From Streptomyces sp. HUAS MG91 (GTDB lineage Bacteria > Actinomycetota > Actinomycetes > Streptomycetales > Streptomycetaceae): 64,000 nucleotides of DNA. How positions within the stretch are numbered: position 1 is the first letter of the stretch; every line of letters begins with the position of its first letter. The notes under the pieces are model-generated. The model searched no databases. It was not told the DNA's origin and saw only the letters and a program-made list of their open reading frames with translations. The position numbers were made by a program, and so were the translations under genes. Where the stretch lies: the NCBI RefSeq assembly GCF_040529335.1, contig NZ_CP159534.1, positions 5,704,001-5,768,000 on the forward strand, read 5' to 3'. This document shows, piece by piece, positions 55,691 through 63,087 of the stretch.

Positions 55691-57412
55691 ATGGGAACCA
55701 GGGACGCTGACGACAAGGCCACCGCCATCGAGGAGGGCCGCCGTCGCTGGCAGGCCCGCTACGACACCGCCCGCAAGCGGGAGGCGGACTTCACCACGCT
55801 CTCGGGCGACCCCGTCGACCCGGTCTACGGACCGCGGCCCGGGGACACCTACGAGGGGTTCGAGCGGATCGGCTGGCCGGGGGAGTACCCGTTCACGCGC
55901 GGCCTGTACCCGACCGGGTACCGCGGCCGCACCTGGACGATCCGCCAGTTCGCCGGGTTCGGGAACGCCGAGCAGACGAACGAGCGCTACAAGATGATCC
56001 TGGCCGCGGGCGGCGGCGGCCTCTCCGTCGCCTTCGACATGCCGACGCTCATGGGCCGCGACTCCGACGACCCGCGCTCGCTCGGCGAGGTCGGGCACTG
56101 CGGCGTCGCCATCGACTCCGCCGCCGACATGGAGGTGCTGTTCCGGGGCATCCCGCTGGGCGACGTCACGACCTCGATGACGATCAGCGGCCCGGCCGTG
56201 CCCGTCTTCTGTATGTACCTCGTCGCCGCCGAGCGCCAGGGCGTCGACCCGGCCGTGCTCAACGGCACGCTCCAGACCGACATCTTCAAGGAGTACATCG
56301 CCCAGAAGGAGTGGCTCTTCCAGCCCGAGCCGCACCTGCGCCTGATCGGCGACCTGATGGAGCACTGCGCCGCGTCCATCCCCGCGTACAAGCCGCTGTC
56401 GGTCTCCGGGTACCACATCCGCGAGGCGGGCTCGACGGCCGCGCAGGAACTGGCGTACACGCTCGCGGACGGCTTCGGCTACGTCGAGCTGGGCCTCAGC
56501 CGGGGCCTGGACGTGGACGTCTTCGCGCCCGGCCTGTCCTTCTTCTTCGACGCGCACGTCGACTTCTTCGAGGAGATCGCCAAGTTCCGCGCGGCCCGGC
56601 GCATCTGGGCCCGGTGGATGCGGGACGTGTACGGGGCGACCAGCGACAAGGCGCAGTGGCTGCGGTTCCACACCCAGACGGCCGGTGTCTCGCTCACCGC
56701 CCAGCAGCCGTACAACAACGTCGTGCGCACGGCGGTCGAGGCGCTGGCGGCGGTGCTGGGAGGCACGAACTCGCTCCACACCAACGCCCTCGACGAGACC
56801 CTCGCGCTGCCCAGCGAGCAGGCCGCCGAGATCGCGCTGCGCACGCAGCAGGTGCTCATGGAGGAGACCGGCGTCGCCAACGTCGCCGACCCGCTGGGCG
56901 GCTCCTGGTACGTCGAGCAGCTCACCGACCGTATCGAGGCCGACGCCGAGAAGATCTTCGAGCAGATCAAGGAGCGCGGGCTTCGGGCGCACCCCGACGG
57001 GCAGCACCCGATCGGCCCGATCACCTCCGGGATCCTGCGCGGCATCGAGGACGGCTGGTTCACCGGCGAGATCGCCGAGTCGGCGTTCCAGTACCAGCAG
57101 TCGCTGGAGAAGGGCGACAAGCGGGTCGTCGGGGTGAACGCGCACCACGGTTCCGTCACCGGTGACCTGGAGATCCTGCGGGTCAGCCACGAGGTGGAGC
57201 GGGAGCAGGTACGGGCTCTGGCGGAGCGGAAGGGGGCCCGGGACGACGCGGCGGTGCGCGAGGCCCTGGACCGGATGCTGGGGGCGGCCCGGGACGGGTC
57301 CAACATGATCGTGCCGATGCTGGACGCGGTGCGGGCGGAGGCGACGCTGGGCGAGATCTGCGGGGTCCTCCGGGAGGAGTGGGGGGTGTACACGGAGCCG
57401 GCCGGGTTCTAG
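55691..57412 (+). CDS. icmA: Isobutyryl-CoA mutase large subunit
   Basis: A 573-residue acyl-CoA mutase barrel domain without the C-terminal B12-binding domain, which must come from a separate small subunit not in this window. The two residues that tell isobutyryl-CoA mutase from methylmalonyl-CoA mutase are both of the Icm type: Phe87 (TIRQFAGFGNAEQTN; Tyr in Mcm) and Gln205 (YIAQKEW; Arg in Mcm). They are at the same offset from the published IcmA positions (80 and 198). It interconverts isobutyryl-CoA and n-butyryl-CoA and supplies precursors for polyketides and valine catabolism. Confidence 0.94.
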   Translation: MGTRDADDKATAIEEGRRRWQARYDTARKREADFTTLSGDPVDPVYGPRPGDTYEGFERIGWPGEYPFTRGLYPTGYRGRTWTIRQFAGFGNAEQTNERYKMILAAGGGGLSVAFDMPTLMGRDSDDPRSLGEVGHCGVAIDSAADMEVLFRGIPLGDVTTSMTISGPAVPVFCMYLVAAERQGVDPAVLNGTLQTDIFKEYIAQKEWLFQPEPHLRLIGDLMEHCAASIPAYKPLSVSGYHIREAGSTAAQELAYTLADGFGYVELGLSRGLDVDVFAPGLSFFFDAHVDFFEEIAKFRAARRIWARWMRDVYGATSDKAQWLRFHTQTAGVSLTAQQPYNNVVRTAVEALAAVLGGTNSLHTNALDETLALPSEQAAEIALRTQQVLMEETGVANVADPLGGSWYVEQLTDRIEADAEKIFEQIKERGLRAHPDGQHPIGPITSGILRGIEDGWFTGEIAESAFQYQQSLEKGDKRVVGVNAHHGSVTGDLEILRVSHEVEREQVRALAERKGARDDAAVREALDRMLGAARDGSNMIVPMLDAVRAEATLGEICGVLREEWGVYTEPAGF

Positions 57413-57430
57413 GCACGCGGCCGGGTGCCG

Positions 57431-57522
57431 CCCGGTGGGGCTTCTCGCGCAGTTCCCCGCGCCCCCGACAGACCGGCTTCGTCGTCGGCTGACGGCCACT
57501 GCGCGACCAGCCGCCCACCGGG
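57431..57522. repeat. Dispersed palindromic repeat, locus E
   Basis: Outer arms CCCGGTGGG (57431-57439) and CCCACCGGG (57514-57522) are perfect. The left core CTTCTCGCGCAGTTCCCCGCGCCCC is intact. The right core is decayed to CACTGCGCGACCAGCC. It lies between the convergent icmA and kinase genes and may terminate both. Confidence 0.85.
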
Positions 57523-57531
57523 CCGCAGGTG

Positions 57532-58889
57532 CTATGTGGCCGTGGTCGGGGGGAAGGCGAGTCGGAACAGGGCCCCGCCGCCCGGGGCCCGCTCGGCGGA
57601 GAGCCGGGCGCCGTGGGCCTCGGCGATCTGCCGGGCCATCGCGAGGCCGAGCCCCGACCCGGGCAGCGCCCGCGACGCCTCCGCGCGGTAGAACCGGTCG
57701 AAGACATAGGGGAGGTCCTCCGGGGCGATCCCCGGACCGTGGTCCCGGACGGTCAGCTCGCCCGCAGACAGGACGACCTCGACCGAGGCCCCCGGCGGAC
57801 TGAACTTCGCCGCGTTGCCGAGCAGGTTCGACAGGAGACGGGAGAGGCGGGACGGCACGCCGGGCAGGGTCGTCGACGCCGCCGACGGCGCGACCGTCAG
57901 GGCGAAGGCGACCCGGGGCCAGTGCGCCCGTGCCGCCTCCACCGCGTGCGCGACGAGCGGCGCGAGCGGCACCTCCTCGACGAGCGGCGTCGGCTCCTCG
58001 TCCCGGGCCAGCTCGATCAAGTCGTTGACCAGGGACGTGACTTCGTGGATCTGGCGGCCGAGCGCCGCCGACGCCCGATCGCGCTGGGCAGGCGTCAAGC
58101 GCTCGGCACGGGCCAGGAGCTCGGCGTTCGTGCGGAGCGCCGTCAGCGGCGTACGGAGTTCGTGGGAGGCGTCGGCGACGAGGCGTCGGCGGGCCGCGAC
58201 CGAGTCCTCCAGTTCGCCCAGCATGGTGTTGAACGAGGCGGCGAGGCGTGTGAGTTCGTCCCTGCGGCCCGGCGGCAGGTCGATGCGGGTACGGGCGTCG
58301 CGGGTCGCCGCGATCCGTTCCGCCGTCGCCGTCAGCCGGGCCACCGGAGCGAGCCCGCGCCGCGCGACCCCGTAGCCGCCGAGCGCCGCCAGCGCGACGC
58401 CCGCCACGCTGATCGCCGCGAACAGCGCGGTGGCCTGCCGCACCCCCTTGGCCGTGGGGTCCGACCGCAGCGCCACCTGCAGCGCCTTGCCCTCGCCCGC
58501 CGTGTACGGCGTCGTCAGCATCCGCACCGGATGCCCCTGGAGCGTGAGGTTCGTGTAGTACGGGGCGTGCGCGTCGGCCGCGACCGCGCGGGCGGTGTCC
58601 GTGACGGGCAGCAGATACTCCTGGCCGGACGGGTCGTCCGCCGCGTCGGCCGGGACCAGCTGGGCGCAGGCCGGAGCCGCCAGATAGCGGCACTCGCCGG
58701 ACAGCACCCCGGCCGGCTCGCCCCGGTTCTGCTGGGTGGCCAGGGTCGCCGCCTGGGTGAGCTGGAGATCGAGCTGGTGCCCGAGCTCGTAACGGATGAC
58801 GGCGCGGCCGTGCACACGCCCACCGTGATCAGCGCGACCGTGACGGTCGCCAGGAGCGCGAGCCGGGTGCGCAGCGGCAGCCGGGTCAC
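57532..58889 (-). CDS. Sensor histidine kinase with an apparent single-base frameshift near its N-terminus
   Basis: The kinase core is intact: HAMP, HisKA in RRRLVADASHELRTPLTAL, HATPase with LLSNLLGNAAKFSP, DHGPGIAPEDLPYVFDRFYR and GSGLGLAMARQIAEAHG. The natural start is GTG 58889, which overlaps the response-regulator stop by four bases (GTGA) and encodes the first membrane helix RLALLATVTVALITVG. That frame is out of phase with the rest. A frame switch is needed near 58800-58816; one added base in the GCCGCGCCGTC stretch restores a continuous protein of about 450 residues. Without it, translation would have to begin at an internal GTG (58815) and the first helix would be lost. Sequencing error or a real mutation are both possible. 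Confidence 0.8.
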
Positions 58890-59578
58890 GGCGTGCCCAG
58901 CCGGTAGCCGACGCCGTGGACCGTGTGCAGGAGCCGCGCCTCCCCGGCCGTCTCCAGCTTGCGCCGCAGATAACCCACGTACACGGCGAGCGAGTTGGAG
59001 TCGGGGCCGAAGTCGCGGCCCCACACCGCCTCCTGGACGACCTCGCGCGGCAGCACCTGCCCGGCGTTGCGCACCAGGACCTCCAGGAGCGCGAACTCGG
59101 TGCGGCTGAAGTCGATGGTCCGCCCGCCGCGCCGGCCCGTGCGGGTCGCCGGGTCCAGGACCAGGTCGCCGTAGGCGAGCGGGTCGTCCGGCTCCGGTTC
59201 GGGAGCGGCGCGGCGCAGCAGCGCCCGTACGCGCGCGGTCAGTTCGTCGAGTGCGAACGGCTTCACCAGGTAGTCGTCGGCGCCCGCGTCCAGCCCGTCC
59301 ACCCGCTCGCTCACCGAGTCGAGCGCGGTGAGGACGAGCACCGGGGTGGCGCGCATCCGGCGGCACACCGCGAGCCCGTCGAGGACCGGCATCATCACGT
59401 CGAGGACGACCGCGTCCGGCTCGGAGCGGGCCAGCGCGGTCAGCGCCCGCTGCCCGTCGGCCGCGGCCGTGACCCGGTAGCCCTCCACGGTCAGCGCGTC
59501 CTCGACGGCCGACCGGACCTCGGGGTCGTCGTCCACGACCAGGATCCGGGCCGGCGCGGGTGTGTTCCCTGTCGTCAT
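58886..59578 (-). CDS. OmpR-family response regulator
   Basis: A 230-residue regulator. The receiver has ILVVDDDPEVRSAVEDAL, phospho-Asp in DAVVLDVMMPVLDG and Lys in DDYLVKPFALDEL. The winged helix has TIDFSRTEFALLEVLVRN and LAVYVGYLRRKLE...VHGVGYRLG. It overlaps the kinase gene by four bases. It is divergent from the MurG-like gene with 64 bases between starts, so it probably controls both directions. Confidence 0.94.
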   Translation of the reverse strand: MTTGNTPAPARILVVDDDPEVRSAVEDALTVEGYRVTAAADGQRALTALARSEPDAVVLDVMMPVLDGLAVCRRMRATPVLVLTALDSVSERVDGLDAGADDYLVKPFALDELTARVRALLRRAAPEPEPDDPLAYGDLVLDPATRTGRRGGRTIDFSRTEFALLEVLVRNAGQVLPREVVQEAVWGRDFGPDSNSLAVYVGYLRRKLETAGEARLLHTVHGVGYRLGTP

Positions 59579-59600
59579 GGCACAAAGGTGTCAAACGCGG

Positions 59601-59617
59601 CTCTTAAAACCCTCTTA
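59601..59617. promoter_or_regulatory. 11-bp-spaced direct repeats in the TCS/MurG-like divergent promoter
   Basis: CTCTTA occurs at 59601-59606 and 59612-59617, exactly 11 bases apart, in CTCTTAAAACCCTCTTAGAC. This is the usual layout of a site for a dimer of an OmpR-family regulator. The divergent gap of 64 bases contains nothing else obvious. Confidence 0.65.
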
Positions 59618-59642
59618 GACCGGTCCGTGACGCTCGACCGTC

Positions 59643-60776
59643 ATGCGAACACCTCTCTCCGTCGTCATCGGCGCGGGCGGCACCGGGGGCCACATCTACC
59701 CGGGGCTCGCCCTCGCCGACGCGCTGCGCCGGGCCGTCCCCGACGCGGTGATCTCGTTCGTCGGCACCGAACGCGGCCTGGAGACCCGGCTCATCCCGGC
59801 CGCCGGGTACCGGCTGCACACGGTCGACATGATCCCGTTCGACCCGTCCCTCGGCGCCCGGCGCTATCTGCTGCCCGCGGACCTCGTGCGCTCCGGCGCC
59901 CAGTGCCGGACCATCCTGCGCGAGCAGCGCGCCCAGGTCGCCGTCGGCATGGGCGGCTACCCGAGCGCGCCCGTGATCGTCGGCGCCCGGATGGCCGGCC
60001 TGCCCAGCCTCATCCACGAGTCCAACGCGGTCCCGGGCCGCGCCAACCGCTTCGCCGCCCGCCTCACCCCGCACATCGCCGTCGCCTTCGACCGCAGCCG
60101 CGCCCATCTGCCGGGCGGAACAGGGGCGTTCACCACCGGTATGCCGATCGCCGCCTCCCTCGCGGACCTGGACCGGCCCGCCCTGCGGGCCACCGCGCGC
60201 CGGGAACTCGGCGTCCCGGACGGCGCCCGGCTCGTCCTCGTCAACGGCGGCAGCCTGGGCGCGGCCCGGCTGACGGAGGCGGCGGTCGGCCTGGCCGCGC
60301 GCTGGCGGGGCCGCACGGATGTGCGGCTGCTGGTGAAGACCGGCCCGGCGGCCCTGGAGGACACCCGGCGCCGCCTGCACGACACCCCCGCCGTCGCCGT
60401 GCCCTACCTCGACCGGATGGACCTCGCCTACGCCGCCGCCGACCTCGTGGTGTGCCGGGCGGGCTCCGCGACCGTCGCCGAACTCGCCACGACGCGGGTC
60501 CCGGCCGTCCTCGTCCCCTACCCCCACGCCCCCGGCGACCACCAGACCCACAACGCGCGGGTGCTCTCCGACGCGGGCGCCGGACTGCTGCTCGCGGACG
60601 CGGACACCACGCCCGACACACTCGCGGCCCTCGTCGAACCGCTGCTCGCCGATCCGGCGCGGCTCGCGGCGATGTCGGCGGCTGCGCCCGCGGGGCCCCA
60701 CGCCAGGGCGGCCGACCTCCTGGCACGCCACGTACGCGAACTGGCAGGACATTCAAAGGAGTTGCAGTACATATGA
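59643..60776 (+). CDS. MurG-like UDP-GlcNAc transferase (second MurG)
   Basis: A 377-residue GT28 enzyme with all main MurG signatures: GAGGTGGHIYPGLALA, GMGGYPSAPVIV, IHESNAVPGRANRFAA, NGGSLGAARL, CRAGSATVAEL and PYPHAPGDHQTHNA. It is not in the dcw division cluster, so it is probably a specialised copy that acts on lipid I or another lipid-linked acceptor. There is no ribosome-binding site before the ATG, only 64 bases from the divergent regulator. Its stop overlaps the next start (ATGA). It is likely induced by the adjacent two-component system. Confidence 0.92.
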   Translation: MRTPLSVVIGAGGTGGHIYPGLALADALRRAVPDAVISFVGTERGLETRLIPAAGYRLHTVDMIPFDPSLGARRYLLPADLVRSGAQCRTILREQRAQVAVGMGGYPSAPVIVGARMAGLPSLIHESNAVPGRANRFAARLTPHIAVAFDRSRAHLPGGTGAFTTGMPIAASLADLDRPALRATARRELGVPDGARLVLVNGGSLGAARLTEAAVGLAARWRGRTDVRLLVKTGPAALEDTRRRLHDTPAVAVPYLDRMDLAYAAADLVVCRAGSATVAELATTRVPAVLVPYPHAPGDHQTHNARVLSDAGAGLLLADADTTPDTLAALVEPLLADPARLAAMSAAAPAGPHARAADLLARHVRELAGHSKELQYI

Positions 60777-61771
60777 GCACCACATCCAGCTGGGCGGACC
60801 GCACCGTTCTGGTCACCGGGGCGGAGGGCTTCATCGGCTCGACGCTCGTCGACCTGCTCCTCGACGCGGGCGCCCGCGTCCGGGCCTTCGTCCACTACAA
60901 GCCGTACGCCGAGAAGGGGCACCTCGCGCACCTCCTCGACGACCCCCGGGTGGAGATCCTGGCGGGCGACGTCCGCGACCCGGGCCGCGTCGCGGACGCC
61001 GTCTCCGGCTGCGACACGGTCTTCCACCTCGCCGCGCTGATCGGCATCCCGTACTCGTACGACTCCCCGGGCGCGTACGTCCAGACGAACGTCGTCGGCA
61101 CCGAGAACATCGCCGAGGCCTGCCGCAGGCACTCCGTGCGCCGCCTGGTCCACACCTCCACGAGCGAGGTCTACGGCACCGCGCTGACGGCCCCGATCTC
61201 CGAGGAGCACCCCCTCCAGCCGCAGTCCCCGTACTCCGCGTCGAAGATCGGCGCGGACATGATGGCGCTGTCCCACTGGCACGCGTTCGAGCTCCCGGTC
61301 ACGGTGGTCCGCCCCTTCAACACGTACGGACCACGCCAGTCGGCCCGAGCCGTGATCCCCACCATCCTGGCCCAACTCCACTCCGGGGCACGGGAGATCA
61401 AGCTCGGCTCGCTCACCCCGACCCGCGACTTCACGTACGTCTCCGACACGGCGAGAGGATTCATGGCCCTGGCCCGGTGCGACCGCGCCCTCGGCCAGGT
61501 GGTCAACCTCGGTACGGGGCAGGAGATCTCGATCGGCGACCTGGCGCAGGCGCTCATCAGGGCATCGGGCCGCGACGCCCGCGTCGTCGTCGACCCGTCA
61601 CGGCTGCGCCCGTCGGGGAGCGAGGTGCAGCGGCTGCTGTCGGACAACGGGCGGGCGCGTGAATGGGCCGGGTGGGAGCCGGAGTTCACGCTGGACGAAG
61701 GACTGAAGCGCACGTCGCAGTGGGTGGCGGAGAACCTCGACCGCTTCGCGCCGGGGCGGTATCAGGTCTGA
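60773..61771 (+). CDS. NAD-dependent nucleotide-sugar 4,6-dehydratase/epimerase, LegB-like
   Basis: A 332-residue extended SDR enzyme. The NAD motif is TGAEGFIGS and the active site is TSTSEVYGT with SPYSASKIGADMMALS (Y-x3-K). The stretches FHLAALIGIPYSYDSPGAYVQTNVVGTENIAEA and RPFNTYGPRQSARAVIPTI, with KLGSLTPTRDFTYVSDTARGF, closely resemble LegB-type GlcNAc 4,6-dehydratases that begin legionaminic or bacillosamine-like sugar synthesis. It is translationally coupled to the MurG-like gene with AAGGAG upstream. No aminotransferase or later sugar genes follow. Confidence 0.9.
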   Translation: MSTTSSWADRTVLVTGAEGFIGSTLVDLLLDAGARVRAFVHYKPYAEKGHLAHLLDDPRVEILAGDVRDPGRVADAVSGCDTVFHLAALIGIPYSYDSPGAYVQTNVVGTENIAEACRRHSVRRLVHTSTSEVYGTALTAPISEEHPLQPQSPYSASKIGADMMALSHWHAFELPVTVVRPFNTYGPRQSARAVIPTILAQLHSGAREIKLGSLTPTRDFTYVSDTARGFMALARCDRALGQVVNLGTGQEISIGDLAQALIRASGRDARVVVDPSRLRPSGSEVQRLLSDNGRAREWAGWEPEFTLDEGLKRTSQWVAENLDRFAPGRYQV

Positions 61772-61776
61772 CGGGT

Positions 61777-61814
61777 CGGAGCCGCGCCCGCGCCCGTCGC
61801 CGGGGGCGGCTCCG
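61777..61814. terminator. Probable bidirectional terminator
   Basis: CGGAGCCGC (61777-61785) pairs with GCGGCTCCG (61806-61814), with additional GCCC/GGGG pairing inside. It lies between the convergent dehydratase and FG-GAP genes. Confidence 0.65.
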
Positions 61815-61831
61815 GGGGTGATCCGATCGGG

Positions 61832-62760
61832 TCAGGAGAACATGACGCGGTAGGTCTGGTAGCCAGTCCCGATCTTCTTCTTCGCCGCGAAGGGAGCGGC
61901 CGCGTCGCCGGTGCCCTTGTAGAAGTACAGGTCGCCGTTGGGCTGGCGGGCCATGAGGTCGGCCTTGCCGTCGAGGTCCAGGTCGCCGGTGCCCACGAGG
62001 GCGTCGAACTGGTTCCAGCCGGGGCCGATCCTGGTGCGCGCCGCGAAGGGGGCGTTGCCGTCGCCGGTGCCTTTGTAGAGCCACAGAACACCGGAGGCGT
62101 CCCGCGCGACGAGGTCCGGCCATTGGTCGCCGGTGAGATCGCCCTTGCCGGTGAGCTGAGTGAACTGGTCCCAGGCGGGGCCGACCTTGTGGCGGGCGGT
62201 GAGGGTGCCGTCGCTGTAGCCGTAGTACATCCACAGCACGCCGTCGGCGTCGCGGCCGATCACGTCGTAGCCCTGGGCGCCGCCGAGGTTGCCGGGGGAG
62301 AAGACGCTGTCGTAGATGTTCCAGCCGCCTCCGACGTATCCGTAGCTGCTGGACAGTCCGCCGTTGGTCGTCCAGACCCAGGTGTCGTCGGCGACGCCGT
62401 CGCCGTCGTCGTCGGCGCTGCTGGCCGTACGGACGTCCCCGTAGTCGGTGGCGAGCTGCTCGCGAGGGGCGAGGACCGTGGTGCTATCGGCCGCGTAGGA
62501 GTACAGGGCGCCCCTGGTGTCGATGGCGAACATGCCGAAGACGGCGGCGGTTTGGGGCGCGGCGGCTACGGAGGTGCGGGTGGAAGCGGGTGCGATGCCC
62601 TGGGCGGCCCGCGTGATCCGGAAGGCGTCGGACGACGTGGACGCCGCGCCGGTGTCCGCCGACGCGGTGCCGGCCGCGACGGCTATCAGGGTTGTGGTGA
62701 CGAGAACGATCCCCAGCCGTGAGAAGGGTCTGGGGAGCGGTTGTCGGTGGTGCCTGGCAT
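61832..62760 (-). CDS. Secreted FG-GAP/VCBS-repeat protein, apparently frameshifted in its signal peptide
   Basis: The mature protein has beta-propeller FG-GAP repeats with calcium-type loops (DDDGDGVADDTWVW, GDLTGDQWPDLVARD, GDLDLDGKADLMARQ, each followed by a LYFYKGTGD-like strand). A good signal peptide (LGIVLVTTTLIAVAAGTASA) is present. ATG 62760 has a perfect AGGAG ribosome-binding site but is one base out of frame with it. Adding one C in the run CTCCCCAGACC (about 62725-62735) restores MPGTTDNRSP-RPFSRLGIVLV. The alternative in-frame GTG at 62836 has no ribosome-binding site and adds an Arg-rich leader. Function unknown; such proteins often bind carbohydrate or peptidoglycan. Confidence 0.75.
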
Positions 62761-63087
62761 CAGGGTCTCCTCTGCGCAAAGACGGGCCGGCATCCCTGAA
62801 CGAGCGGTACAACCGTCGCCTGTGACGGCACGTCACACTTCAGGCAGGCCGCGGATCACTGTTCGGAGTGAATGCCTCGCAGAGCTTGTCATATGCATTT
62901 ACTGTGTGCCTAGTGTGAGTTTCCAGTGGCGTATCAGTGAAGATCGCGCCTTGTTGATGCGGCCGGACGACCGCCTCGCGCCGGTTCGTCGTGCTGTCGA
63001 CTCGATTGCTGCACGGCCGGATCGAGGTCGTCATGTCAGGCCCATGACATATACGCCCGTCGATGGCGGTGCGTGGGGGGAATCGGG
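62761..63087. other. Intergenic region between FG-GAP protein and last gene
   Basis: About 327 bases. It has relatively AT-rich parts (62880-62960) likely to contain divergent promoters; TTGTCA at 62888 and TAGTGT at about 62913 are the best -35/-10-like boxes but are 19 bases apart. If the FG-GAP protein starts at GTG 62836 the gap shortens. I see no RNA gene. Confidence 0.4.

Noticed and set aside
55691..57412. Methylmalonyl-CoA mutase as the product
   Set aside because: The diagnostic Tyr and Arg are replaced by Phe87 and Gln205, the isobutyryl-CoA mutase pair, and there is no attached B12-binding domain.
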